A stretch of 64,000 bases of DNA from an uncultured Rhodopila sp. (GTDB lineage: Bacteria > Pseudomonadota > Alphaproteobacteria > Acetobacterales > Acetobacteraceae): the NCBI GenBank assembly GCA_903932145.1, contig CAIZFE010000035.1, positions 1-64,000 on the forward strand, read 5' to 3'. Positions within the stretch are counted from its first letter, which is position 1, and each line of letters starts with the position of its first letter. The position numbers were made by a program, and so were the translations under genes. The notes beneath the pieces were generated by a model. That model did not search any database, was not told where the DNA came from, and worked only from the letters and a program-made list of their open reading frames with translations. Shown one piece after another: positions 52,794 through 62,011 of the stretch.

Positions 52794-52819
52794 CTAACTG
52801 GCCGCACCCGGCCGGTTAG
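52794..52819 (+). terminator. Hairpin after the PRC-barrel gene
   Basis: Arms ctaactggccg (52794-52804) and cggccggttag (52809-52819) pair over 11 positions with one mismatch and a 4-base loop, 15 bases after the stop. No T-run follows. Confidence 0.5.
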
Positions 52820-53122
52820 CACCTTACAGCAGCAACTGCCTACGCCCTAGCTGTGAGCGGTTTGGGCGTGGTCATCAGGATTGCCGCAGCTCAGGTACCG
52901 ATCGGGCTGCGGCGGTACGCCCTAACCACTATTACGCCACACTTGGCCCGGCTGGCCAAAGGCAAGTTCTGCCGCCATCTCAAGGAGTTCCGGCCGCTTA
53001 TGTCGCCGCACAATTGACAGGCTACTTCAAGAGGCCAGGATAGGTGATATCGCCAGACGTCGGACACGATCGATGCGTTGCAAATGGGTTGCCTGGTGTC
53101 CCTGGAAACAGGAGCGGGTCGC
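52820..53122. other. Gap before the patatin gene, no clear gene
   Basis: One 50-codon GTG frame (about 52868-53017) has a basic product I do not recognise, and it may be chance. No repeats or promoters stand out beyond the hairpin at its left edge. Confidence 0.4.
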
Positions 53123-54193
53123 ATGCCGGAAGAACAGCCGACAAGCCGCAAAACGGCCGGGCAGCCAGAGAGCGCCACAGGGCGGAAGCGAATCAAGCTG
53201 GCCTTGCAAGGCGGTGGCTCGCACGGCGCGTTCACCTGGGGCGTGATCGACCGCCTGCTTGAGCATGGCGGTTTTGAGGTGGAGGCGATCGTCGGGGCCA
53301 GTGCGGGAGCCGTCAACGCCGTCGTCCTGACCTACGGACTCGCGATGGGAGGGCCGGATGGCGGGCGCGAGCGGCTATCGGATTTTTGGCATCGCACCTC
53401 GGCGGCCGGCCGTTTCAGTCCGCTTCAGCCAACCTTGTTCGACAAGCTGTTCGGATTTGGCAGTCTGAAATTCTCACCGCTCTGGCATTTTCATGACATG
53501 CTGTCGAAGATATTTTCACCGTATGAGATCAATCCAGGGAACTTCAATCCGTTACGAGATCTCCTGTTGGAAGTGGTGGATTTTGAACGTCTGGATGCGT
53601 CGCGCAACGGACCCGAATTGTTTGTCTGTGCCACCAATGTACTGAACGGGCGATTGCGTGTGTTCCACCGGCCCGAGATCACGGTCGACTCGATCATGGC
53701 CTCCGCCACGTTGCCGTTTCTGTTCCAGGCGGTCGAAATCGACGGACAGTCTTATTGGGACGGTGGCTATTGCGGCAACCCGCCAATTTTTCCATTGATC
53801 TATATGGGAGGTGGGCGAGACATCCTGATCGTGCAGATCAATCCAATCAACATCCCGACGGTCCCAAAAACCGCTCGCGCGATCCTTGATCACGCCGCCA
53901 CGCTGTCGTTCAATTCCAGTCTGATGCGCGAGATGCGGGTCATTAAATTCGTCCAGGATTTGATCGACCGTGGCGAACTCGATTCGGCAAAGCATATGCG
54001 CACGCTCATCCATACCATCGACGCCGAACAGGAACTGGGTTCCTTCGACGTTTCGTCAAAGTTCAACGCCGACCTCGAATTTCTTTTGCACCTGTTCGCC
54101 CTTGGACGCGCCAAGGCGGACATCTTCATTGATAAACATTACGACGATATTGGCATCCGTTCTTCAACCGATATCGTCGCGAAATTCCTGTAA
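53123..54193 (+). CDS. Patatin-like phospholipase
   Basis: A 356-aa serine lipid acyl hydrolase. Oxyanion loop GGG (residues 30-32, LALQGGGSHGAF), nucleophile Ser60 in GASAG, and catalytic Asp213 in DGGY form the Ser-Asp dyad. I start at ATG 53123, which has caggag at a sensible distance; the frame is open further up. Its length and the C-terminal segment FALGRAKADIFIDKHYDDIG match the bacterial patatin group of rhizobia and acetic-acid bacteria relatives. It probably acts on membrane lipids or storage granules; the site of action is not clear. Confidence 0.88.
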   Translation: MPEEQPTSRKTAGQPESATGRKRIKLALQGGGSHGAFTWGVIDRLLEHGGFEVEAIVGASAGAVNAVVLTYGLAMGGPDGGRERLSDFWHRTSAAGRFSPLQPTLFDKLFGFGSLKFSPLWHFHDMLSKIFSPYEINPGNFNPLRDLLLEVVDFERLDASRNGPELFVCATNVLNGRLRVFHRPEITVDSIMASATLPFLFQAVEIDGQSYWDGGYCGNPPIFPLIYMGGGRDILIVQINPINIPTVPKTARAILDHAATLSFNSSLMREMRVIKFVQDLIDRGELDSAKHMRTLIHTIDAEQELGSFDVSSKFNADLEFLLHLFALGRAKADIFIDKHYDDIGIRSSTDIVAKFL

Positions 54194-54211
54194 ACTGGCA
54201 CGGCCTCGGAC

Positions 54212-55390
54212 CTATTTGCGTCCTCGGGACCTCGGAAGCACCAACAGAACCGCGCTCAGCAGTGCGCAGGCAGCGCCCACCATGTAAGCGCCGCGATAAC
54301 CTCCCTGTGCTGCCACCGCCGCGCCGAAGATGGGTGGAACCGCCATGCCGCCGAAGAAGAAAATCGCCGTGCCCAGACCCGTCGCCTCGGTTCGCCGTGT
54401 CCCACCCAACATGGCGTATTCCGCATAAGCGACACCGGTATAGCCCCCGGCGGTGCAGCCCGCGAGGACCGCGTTCGCTGTTACCACCCAAACCGGCCAG
54501 CCCGGCGCGTATAGTCCGGTGACCGCAGCGGACACCGCCAGTCCAACCCCATGCACCGCCAATGTCTGAGCCGGTGTCAGGAACCGATCCGCGATCCACC
54601 CCCAGATCGGACGGCTGACCGACCCCGCGATCTGATAGGCGGCGAGAATCTGACCGGCTTGCACGAGGCTCAGGCCCACCACGGTTGTCAGTTGCACGGT
54701 CATGAAGGCGACCAGGCAAAGCGCCAGTCCCGCGTAGACAAAGGCCGAGACCGAAAGCCTCCGAAACCGTGAGTCGCGTAGCAACACGAACGGCTGCCAG
54801 AGGGTTCGGCCGAGCACCCGTCTTTGAGGTTCGCGGTCGATATCCCATCGTTTACGCGGAATTTCCATCAGCGCGATCAGCAGCAAAACCGGCCCCAGTT
54901 CGGTCAGCAGCGCGGCGCGCCAGCCGATCGCCAGCACCAAGGGGGGCAGGATCAGCGCTGCCAGGACACCTCCCAGCGGCACGCCGATCTGTCGTAACGA
55001 CATGACCAGATTGAAGACCGGTTGTGGTGTCTGCGGCACCAGCAAATGCGTGCTGGCCGGCGCGGCGGCTCCGTAGCCGAGGCCCAGGACAACGGCGGCC
55101 AGGCCAAGTCCGGCGACGCCGGAACCCAGGGCCGCGAGGGCGAGCATACCCGCGGCGGCCAGCAGAACGGCTTGTGTCGCTCGCACACCGCCATACTTGC
55201 GGACCAGTCCGGGCGAAACCAGAGCCGACAGGATACCCACCCCATAGGCGGTCGCCACAAAACCGCCCACCAGCGTGCCGCTGACATTCAGGTCGAGCGC
55301 GACCTCCGGGGCGACGGCGGGCACGGAGTACAGCGCCATGGTTGCCAGCGTCTGAACGGCCAACGTGGCGGCCAAGGGCCAGAACGGCAT
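54212..55390 (-). CDS. MFS transporter
   Basis: A protein of about 392 aa with about 12 membrane helices. The MFS loop motif between helices 2 and 3 is seen as GILSALVSPGLVRKYGGVRAT. The start is uncertain: ATG 55390 (MPFWPLAATLAVQTLATMAL) gives the family length but has no clear ribosome site; TTG 55423 or GTG 55537 would lengthen it. Substrate unknown. It is divergent from an NMT1-type binding protein gene. Confidence 0.82.
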   Translation of the reverse strand: MPFWPLAATLAVQTLATMALYSVPAVAPEVALDLNVSGTLVGGFVATAYGVGILSALVSPGLVRKYGGVRATQAVLLAAAGMLALAALGSGVAGLGLAAVVLGLGYGAAAPASTHLLVPQTPQPVFNLVMSLRQIGVPLGGVLAALILPPLVLAIGWRAALLTELGPVLLLIALMEIPRKRWDIDREPQRRVLGRTLWQPFVLLRDSRFRRLSVSAFVYAGLALCLVAFMTVQLTTVVGLSLVQAGQILAAYQIAGSVSRPIWGWIADRFLTPAQTLAVHGVGLAVSAAVTGLYAPGWPVWVVTANAVLAGCTAGGYTGVAYAEYAMLGGTRRTEATGLGTAIFFFGGMAVPPIFGAAVAAQGGYRGAYMVGAACALLSAVLLVLPRSRGRK

Positions 55391-55593
55391 CGAGCGCAGC
55401 AGGCTGGCGGTTGACGGCTTGTTCAAGACAAACAGACGCGGGTTGGTGGAAGCGTGGCCATGCGGTTGGAAGTCCCTCGGTCGTCGGGGCCGGACTCTGA
55501 CATCGACGGACGGTGGCGTCGATGCCGGGACCCGCACCGTGGCGGCATGCGGCGTTCGCGGTTATCAATGTCGCCAATAGGGGAGAGTAAAAT

Positions 55594-56598
55594 ATGCGCC
55601 GGCGCGATCTGGGTTTGGGACTTCTGGCGATGCCCGCTTTGGGGCGTGGTGCGCGGGCCGAGGCATCCACGGTTCGGATCGTCAGGCAAATCGGTCTGCC
55701 GCATTTGCCGCTGATGGTGATGGAACACGAAAAGCTCGTCGAGAAGCACGCCGCCCGGTTGGGCTTACCATCTTTGGTGACATCCTGGGCCACGTTGGGC
55801 GGACCCGGTGCCATGATCGACGGCCTGTTGTCGGGCCAGGTCGATTTCGGCGTGGTCGGCGCGCCGGGCCTGTTGACCCTGTGGGACAAGACGGTCGGAA
55901 CTGCTCGGGAAGTGCGCGCCTTGAGCTGCGTGCAATTGCAGCCGTTTTTGCTGGTCACCAACAATCCGGCCGTAAAGACTATCGCCGATTTTACGGAAAA
56001 GGATCGCATTGCGGTTCCGACGGCAAAAATATCGGCGCAGGCGTTGTGTCTGGAGATGGCGGCCGCGCAACTGTGGGGTGATACGAATTACGACAGACTC
56101 GATCCCCTGACGGTCACGCTTGGACATCCGGAAGCCGCGGCCGGCGTCATGTCGGGCAAGTCACCGATTAATAGTCATTATGCCGTTTCACCATTTTACT
56201 ACTATGAGCTGGCCACACCCGGGGTGCATCTGGTGCTGAAGTCGTCCGAGACGTTCGGCGGCAATCATGTCAACGGCACGTTGGTCGCGGCACCGGGCTT
56301 CGCGAAGGAGAACCCGATCATCACCGCCGCGGTGCTGGCCGCTCAGGAGGAGGTCAATCAACTGATCGGCAGCCACCCGGAGGACATGGCACGCATCTAC
56401 ATCGACAGCGCCAGGGACACCCACGGTGTAGAGGAGATGACCCGCATCATTGTCGATCCCGACAACGTCTGGACGACGGTGCCACAGAAGCTGATGGTGT
56501 TTGCTTCATTCATGCATACAGTCGGACGCCTGAAGCACATGCCGGCCGCATGGACGGATATGTTCCTGCCCAATGTCCACGGTGGCCAGGGGAGCTGA
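55594..56598 (+). CDS. NMT1/THI5-type substrate-binding protein
   Basis: A 334-aa exported protein with a short signal (MRRRDLGLGLLAMPALGRGARA). The mature start RIVRQIGLPHLPLMVMEHEK, then LVEKHAARLGL, closely parallels the protein at 16005-17018, so they are paralogues. DKTVGTAREVRALSCVQLQPFLL and a C-terminal MPAAWTDMFLPNVHG also align. No ABC permease is adjacent. Ribosome site ggggagag precedes ATG 55594. Confidence 0.84.
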   Translation: MRRRDLGLGLLAMPALGRGARAEASTVRIVRQIGLPHLPLMVMEHEKLVEKHAARLGLPSLVTSWATLGGPGAMIDGLLSGQVDFGVVGAPGLLTLWDKTVGTAREVRALSCVQLQPFLLVTNNPAVKTIADFTEKDRIAVPTAKISAQALCLEMAAAQLWGDTNYDRLDPLTVTLGHPEAAAGVMSGKSPINSHYAVSPFYYYELATPGVHLVLKSSETFGGNHVNGTLVAAPGFAKENPIITAAVLAAQEEVNQLIGSHPEDMARIYIDSARDTHGVEEMTRIIVDPDNVWTTVPQKLMVFASFMHTVGRLKHMPAAWTDMFLPNVHGGQGS

Positions 56599-56726
56599 CG
56601 CTGTCGCTGTCGCCACAGATCTTATGATCAGGGATAGTTCCGGCAGCCAAATGTTGATGACGGCATTGCACGGAACAAATGACCGGCCGCAGCGGCCGGT
56701 CATTTTAGATATACTGCAAATGAATC

Positions 56727-57827
56727 TTAGGCTTTCAGGCCCAAAAGCCGAGCGGCATTGCCGCCCAGGATGGCGGCGGTTTGGGCCGGATTCAGGGTCG
56801 TGGTCGCAAGCACATGATCGACCGGATGCATCTCCCATTGATACGGATAGTCGCTGCCCAGCATGATCTGGCTGGAACCGACCTGCGCGACGAGATGACG
56901 CAGGGCCTCGGGCGTGAAGATCAGCGAATCGAAATAAATCTGATTGAGGTATTCGGTAGGTTTTTTCTTCAGACCAACATTGGGATCGCAGAACGCCGGC
57001 GCGACGAAGCAGGCGTGATCGGATCGCGGCGCATATGATCCCAGATAGCCGCCGCCATGGGCCGCCAATACCTTCAGGCCCGGAAATTTATCGAGAGAAC
57101 CGTCAAAGATCAGGTGCTGGAGCGCAATCGTCGTCGCCAGCGGATTGCCGATCGTGTTGCCCAGCCAGCCATTGCCGTGCATGCGCTTATCGAGTTCCGG
57201 CACACCCTGAGGATGAATAAACAGAACGGCGCCCAGTTCCTCGGCTTTCGCCCAGACCGGATCGAATTTAGGGTTTGAGAACTCATCGCCGGCCACCTGA
57301 TCGCCGATGGCAGCGCCTTTCATCCCTTGTTTCTTCATCGCCGTTTCAAGCTGCTGCACCGCCAGCGCCGGGTCCTGCAAGGTCAGCGACGCGAACGCAG
57401 CGAACCGGTCGGGCTTGGACGCAACCAGTTCCGCCAGCTTTTCGTTCTGGATGGAGACGATTTTCTCGCCGAGGTCACGGTCGGTTTTATACCAGAATGG
57501 GTTGATCGACAGCACTTCGAGGTCGATCGCTTGTTTGTCCATCGCGGCGATGCGCTCGTCGATAGCCAGCCACGCCTCGGCGCTGTTGTTGATGGGCGGG
57601 GTCAGCATTTTCGCCCCGGCTTCACCCATCAGGTTGGCGGATTCGTGAAACAGGCAATGCGAATGGACGTCGATCGTCTTGATGCGTTTGCCGCTGACCA
57701 GGACCGGCCGGCGTGCTGGCCGGGCCGAAACCGATTGGGCATGCGCGGCGCCGGCTACGCCGCATCCGCAGAAGACCATGCCGGCCGCGGCGGCCGCTCC
57801 GGCCAGGAAATGCCGTCGTGAATTCAT
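56727..57827 (-). CDS. Tat-exported amidohydrolase_2 family protein
   Basis: A 366-aa metal hydrolase/decarboxylase. The N-terminus MNSRRHFLAGAAAAAGMVF is a Tat signal (SRRHFL). Metal motif HxH is in IDVHSHCLF; further ligands: LFIHPQGVPELD, LAAHGGGYLGSYA and Asp in MLGSDYPYQW. It is related to the cytoplasmic protein at 20767-21762 but is exported folded to the periplasm, which is unusual for ACMSD-type enzymes. It may process the ligand of the neighbouring binding protein (inference). Start ATG 57827 with gaggggaaac upstream. Confidence 0.86.
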   Translation of the reverse strand: MNSRRHFLAGAAAAAGMVFCGCGVAGAAHAQSVSARPARRPVLVSGKRIKTIDVHSHCLFHESANLMGEAGAKMLTPPINNSAEAWLAIDERIAAMDKQAIDLEVLSINPFWYKTDRDLGEKIVSIQNEKLAELVASKPDRFAAFASLTLQDPALAVQQLETAMKKQGMKGAAIGDQVAGDEFSNPKFDPVWAKAEELGAVLFIHPQGVPELDKRMHGNGWLGNTIGNPLATTIALQHLIFDGSLDKFPGLKVLAAHGGGYLGSYAPRSDHACFVAPAFCDPNVGLKKKPTEYLNQIYFDSLIFTPEALRHLVAQVGSSQIMLGSDYPYQWEMHPVDHVLATTTLNPAQTAAILGGNAARLLGLKA

Positions 57828-58000
57828 TGTGTTTCCCCTCAAAATACGGACTGTGTCGCCGCGGCTGGTTTGCCACCCGGCAGACATTTCGATCGTCTCA
57901 CAGTTTCCGGCTGATGGCCAAACCCCGGGGTTCCGCAACCGCACGATCAACTTTCCGTGATGTCCGGAACCGTTCGTGGTGGAGTCCTAAGGGGACTGGT

Positions 58001-60562
58001 ATGCCGAAAGCAGATGGCGACACCCAATCGCCGGGGAAACCTTTGGCTCATAGAATCGATCCGCGTGCCGGCGCATATACGTGGCACCTGTCGTTGGTTG
58101 GACTGATCGTTGGCCTGTTGTGGGCTGGCATCGGCTTCAATCTCTGGCATGAATATCGGGCAGCGGAGATGGGCGCGGAGAAGGACGCCGCCAATCTGGC
58201 GCGGACGTTTGGTGAGGATACCATCCGAACCGTTGAATCCGTTGATCAGACGCTGCTGTTTCTGCGTCAGGCCTACCAGCACGATCGTGCCGGGTTCGTC
58301 TCCGGAACATGGTCGATCGGGCATGCCTTCCTTGACGAGCTACATGTTCAATTGTCTCTGGCCGGTCCTGACGGCCAGGTCGTGTGGTCCAACCTGAGTT
58401 CGTCACACGCTGATATCAACGTTAACGACCGCGAACACTTCCTGGTCCAAAAGGAAGCCGTAAACGACACCCTGTTCATCAGTTCGCCGCTGGTTGGGCG
58501 CGTATCGGGGAAATTGACCATCCAGTTTACCCGCAAGCTGTTCGCGCCTGACGGATCGTTCGATGGCATCGCGGTCGTTTCGCTCGATCCCACGACTTTG
58601 TCGCGTTTCTACGACTCAATCTCGATCGGAAAGGGCTCGATTGTACTCGCCACGACGGATGGTGTCGTCCTGGCCCGATCGCCGGAACAGCTTTCGCTGA
58701 TCGGTAGCCATTTAGCGCCGGAGATGCAGGCCCGCCTTTTACAGGGCGCATCGGGCAGTCCCTACCGCGTGATCAGCGTACTGGACCACGTCGAGCGGAT
58801 ATTCAGTTCGCGATTGGTCGAGGGGTATCCCTTGATGCTGTCCGTCGGGCTGGCAACCGAGGATGTCTTCGCCCCCTATGAACGCAGCAAGCGGATTTAT
58901 GTCGCGGTCGGCATTTTGCTTTCGGGTGGCAGCCTCTTCGCCGGCCTTGTCATACTACGCCAGCGGCGATCCGTACATGACTCCCGGCGGGCTTTGGCCG
59001 CGACACTGGAGAATATCTCCCAGGGCATCGCGATGGTGCGCGCGGATGGCAGTGGACCCGTGCTCAATCAGCGGGTGATCGACATTTTGGGTTTGCCGCC
59101 GCAGGTGCTGACGGAAAAAATAACGTTCCAACAGATTATCGATTGGCAGACCGCCAACCATGAATTTGGCGATCCGGCCGACCGTGACCCGCACCTCCAA
59201 CGTGGATTGGCGGTCGGGAGCGATCCTCAGGGCAATTACACCTATGAACGCACGCGGCCAAACGGGACCGTTTTGGAGGTCAGAACTCACAGTCTTCAAG
59301 ACGGCGGTATGGTCAGGACCTTCACCGATATAACAGAGCGCAAACTGAACGAAGCGGCGTTGATCGCCGCGCAAACCAGGGCCGCCCACGCCGAACGCAT
59401 GCAGGCTCTGGGGCAATTGGCCGGAGGCATCGCGCACGATTTCAACAATATCCTGCAAGCCGTGCAGGGGGGCGCCAGCCTGATCCAGAAGCGCGCCGCC
59501 GACCCGGACAGCGCACAGCGCTTCGCCCGGATGATTTTGGATGCGACCGAACGCGGCACCTCCATCACACGGCGACTGCTGTCGTTCGCGCGCCGCGGCG
59601 ATCTGCGAGCCGAACCGGTTGACCCGGCGGAATTACTGACGGGACTGCGCGACGTACTGACCTATACGCTGGGCAGCTCCATCGCGGTCGAGGTCGCGCT
59701 CTCCCCGGCGTTGCCACCGCTGTTGGCCGACAAGGGCCAGTTGGAGACGGTCATTGTCAATCTTGCCACCAACGCACGCGACGCGATGCCGGATGGAGGC
59801 ACCTTGACCTTGTCGGCGACCGTCGAAACGGTGACGGAAACAGCGACCCACCCGGCCGATCTGCGGCCCGGCTGGTATATGCGGCTTTCGGTGACCGATA
59901 CCGGCACAGGGATCGATCAGTCCAACCTGACGCGCGTGCTGGAACCGTTCTTCTCCACGAAACCCCCTGGCCAGGGCACGGGCCTGGGCCTGTCAATGGC
60001 CAAAGGATTCGCCGAACAAAGTGGCGGCGGCCTCTCGATCGATAGCGGATCGCTCCTGTCCGGCGCTGATCCCGGCGTCCCGCACGGAACAACCGTCACC
60101 CTTTGGCTTCCCGTCGCGCCCTGGACCCAAACGCCAATGCCGAGAACGTCGGAACCGGACATAATGCGAGGCGACACTGGCCGGCGGGTTCTGCTGGTGG
60201 ACGATGAGCCGATGGTACGGGCGACATTGGCGGATGCGCTGCAGGATTTCGGCTATACCGTGCTGGTCGCGGTTGATGGCACCGAGGCGCTCGACATGCT
60301 GATGTCACGCGGCGCGGAGATCGATGTGCTGGTGACTGACCTTTCAATGCCCGGGATCGACGGGCTTGAGTTGATCAGGCGGGCGCAAAGCCACCGTCCG
60401 GGATTGCCCGCCGTGCTGCTGACCGGCTACGCGGGGCACGGTGCGCAGTTGGCGATTGGCGATTCGGTTCGCGGCGCTTTCTCGTTGCTGCGGAAACCGG
60501 TGACCACGGCCCAGCTTGCAGACCGGATAGAGGCGCTGTTGGCGGTTGCGCTGGCGGACTGA
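58001..60562 (+). CDS. Hybrid sensor histidine kinase (dCACHE-PAS-HisKA-HATPase-REC)
   Basis: An 853-aa membrane kinase. Helix 1 (about 29-47) and helix 2 (about 300-318) flank a periplasmic double CACHE domain (SSSHADINVNDREHFLVQKE). A PAS region follows. The phospho-accepting His is His479 (GGIAHDFNNILQ), N-box NLATNARDAMPDGG, G-boxes DTGTGID and GQGTGLGLSMAKG. A C-terminal receiver domain has DDEP and phospho-acceptor Asp780 (VTDLSMPG) and Lys in LLRKP. ATG 58001 follows aagggga. No separate response regulator lies next to it, so phosphate would go on via an unlinked partner. Confidence 0.92.
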   Translation: MPKADGDTQSPGKPLAHRIDPRAGAYTWHLSLVGLIVGLLWAGIGFNLWHEYRAAEMGAEKDAANLARTFGEDTIRTVESVDQTLLFLRQAYQHDRAGFVSGTWSIGHAFLDELHVQLSLAGPDGQVVWSNLSSSHADINVNDREHFLVQKEAVNDTLFISSPLVGRVSGKLTIQFTRKLFAPDGSFDGIAVVSLDPTTLSRFYDSISIGKGSIVLATTDGVVLARSPEQLSLIGSHLAPEMQARLLQGASGSPYRVISVLDHVERIFSSRLVEGYPLMLSVGLATEDVFAPYERSKRIYVAVGILLSGGSLFAGLVILRQRRSVHDSRRALAATLENISQGIAMVRADGSGPVLNQRVIDILGLPPQVLTEKITFQQIIDWQTANHEFGDPADRDPHLQRGLAVGSDPQGNYTYERTRPNGTVLEVRTHSLQDGGMVRTFTDITERKLNEAALIAAQTRAAHAERMQALGQLAGGIAHDFNNILQAVQGGASLIQKRAADPDSAQRFARMILDATERGTSITRRLLSFARRGDLRAEPVDPAELLTGLRDVLTYTLGSSIAVEVALSPALPPLLADKGQLETVIVNLATNARDAMPDGGTLTLSATVETVTETATHPADLRPGWYMRLSVTDTGTGIDQSNLTRVLEPFFSTKPPGQGTGLGLSMAKGFAEQSGGGLSIDSGSLLSGADPGVPHGTTVTLWLPVAPWTQTPMPRTSEPDIMRGDTGRRVLLVDDEPMVRATLADALQDFGYTVLVAVDGTEALDMLMSRGAEIDVLVTDLSMPGIDGLELIRRAQSHRPGLPAVLLTGYAGHGAQLAIGDSVRGAFSLLRKPVTTAQLADRIEALLAVALAD

Positions 60563-60610
60563 GGCGATGCGTTCGATCGCTCAAGAGGAGCGGTTGGTTT
60601 ACCGGCGTTG

Positions 60611-60658
60611 GCCGGGTGCCGGGTGCCGGGTGCCGGGTGACAAAGTAGCACCCGGCAC
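60611..60658. terminator. Tandem heptamer ending in a strong hairpin
   Basis: Four exact copies of gccgggt (60611-60638) run into a perfect 10-base stem: gtgccgggtg (60630-60639) and cacccggcac (60649-60658), 9-base loop. It lies between the convergent kinase and reductase genes and may terminate both transcripts. The copy number of the heptamer could vary. Confidence 0.6.
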
Positions 60659-60688
60659 TCGAACCCATATCCAGTACCGGCCAGATCG

Positions 60689-61684
60689 TTAGATAAACAC
60701 CCCGGCCATGCCGCCGGCCGGATAACGTGTCCCCGCCGCGGCCCCAACGGGCACTGCCGCGGAAATCCGCGCCACGTCATCGGCCGACAGCCCGACGTTC
60801 AAAGCGCCGACGTTTTCGTCCAACCGAGCGGCCTTGCGAGTTCCCGGAATGGCGACGACATCGGGACCCTGCGCCAGCAGCCATGCCAGAGTGACCTGTG
60901 CGGACGTGCATCCCTTCTCCGCCGCAATGGCTTCGATCTTCACCACCAACGCCCGGTTTTGCTCGAAATTTTGCTCCTGGAAGCGGGGATGCACGGCCCG
61001 CCTGCCATCGATGTCAGAAAAGCTTTTGATCGCACCGGTCAGAAAGCCGCGCCCCAGCGGCGAGTATGCCACAAAGCTGATCCCCAATTCAGTTGTCATC
61101 TTACGGGTTTCCTCGGCATCCTCGCGATACAGCAGCGAATACTCCGTCTGCACCGCCGCGATCGGATGCACCGCATGCGCTCGCCGGACCCGGTCGGGTG
61201 CGGCTTCCGACATGCCGAGGAACCGCACCTTGCCCTGCTGGACCAGCCTGGCCATGGCGCCGACGGTGTCCTCCACCGGGACATTCGGATCGACGCGGTG
61301 CTGATAATACAGGTCGATCACATCGACCCCGAGGCGCTTCAGGCTCGCCTCGCACGCCTCCATCACATACTCGGGACGGCCATTGACCCCGTTCGATTGA
61401 CCGGGGCGTTGCGTCTGGCCGAATTTGGTCGCCAGCACCACCTGGTCGCGACGTCCCTTCAGGGCGCGACCGAGCACTTGCTCGTTATGGCCCCAGCCAT
61501 ACATGTCGGACGAATCGAAATGATCGACGCCAATGTCGATCGCATGGCGGATCAGGTCCTCCGATTCAGCATCGTCGGCCGCGCCATAGATACCGGACAG
61601 CGACATGCAGCCCAGGCCGATGGCCGAGACGGACAGGCCGCCCTTGCCCAATGCACGATGTTCGAGGGTTGGCTTGGTTGCCAT
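60689..61684 (-). CDS. Aldo/keto reductase
   Basis: A 331-aa NADPH-dependent reductase of the AKR superfamily (YajO/Tas-like group). Catalytic Asp and Tyr are in HFDSSDMYGWGHNEQVLG, Lys in VVLATKFG, and His in DLYYQHRVD. The C-terminal cofactor region is DVVAIPGTRKAARLDENVGA. It reduces aldehydes or ketones; the substrate is not indicated by neighbours. Confidence 0.9.
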   Translation of the reverse strand: MATKPTLEHRALGKGGLSVSAIGLGCMSLSGIYGAADDAESEDLIRHAIDIGVDHFDSSDMYGWGHNEQVLGRALKGRRDQVVLATKFGQTQRPGQSNGVNGRPEYVMEACEASLKRLGVDVIDLYYQHRVDPNVPVEDTVGAMARLVQQGKVRFLGMSEAAPDRVRRAHAVHPIAAVQTEYSLLYREDAEETRKMTTELGISFVAYSPLGRGFLTGAIKSFSDIDGRRAVHPRFQEQNFEQNRALVVKIEAIAAEKGCTSAQVTLAWLLAQGPDVVAIPGTRKAARLDENVGALNVGLSADDVARISAAVPVGAAAGTRYPAGGMAGVFI

Positions 61685-62011
61685 TGGATGTGCCTCCAGT
61701 TGTGGTTACGGCGATTGTCGGCCGGGATTATGGGCGGGCACGGGCTGCCGCGCCAGGGCATGAACGCGAAGGCGATGCGGCCACCTGAGGTCGTTTCGAC
61801 CATGGGCTGAAACCGTCTTCGGCGCCAAAGCAGAACCGGCGAGCGATTGAACCACCGATGGCCTGGATTTTGTTCCGGGTAACAATCAGAAGGCGCATAT
61901 GCGATGCGGGTCTGTTGATGCCGATGTTGGCCGGCTTCACCCACCATCAATGCCACTTTTTCCACAAAAACATTATAATACATCCGAGACAACTCTCAGG
62001 GCACGCGGTTG
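61685..62011. other. Gap between divergent genes with promoter for the MCP gene
   Basis: No gene is supported; minus-strand frames here lack family signatures. The right end is AT-rich and holds TATAAT at 61974-61979. Confidence 0.45.
61950..61979 (+). promoter_or_regulatory. Likely sigma-70-type promoter of the MCP gene
   Basis: ATGCCA (61950-61955, 4 of 6 to TTGACA) and a perfect TATAAT (61974-61979) are 18 bases apart, 33 bases before ATG 62012. Confidence 0.45.

Noticed and set aside
52868-53017. 50-codon GTG frame before the patatin gene
   Set aside because: No ribosome site, no known family and no coupling to a neighbour.
61552-61992. Minus-strand frames upstream of the aldo/keto reductase
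   Set aside because: Composition is shadow-like, there is no ribosome site, and the AT-rich promoter of the MCP gene lies within.
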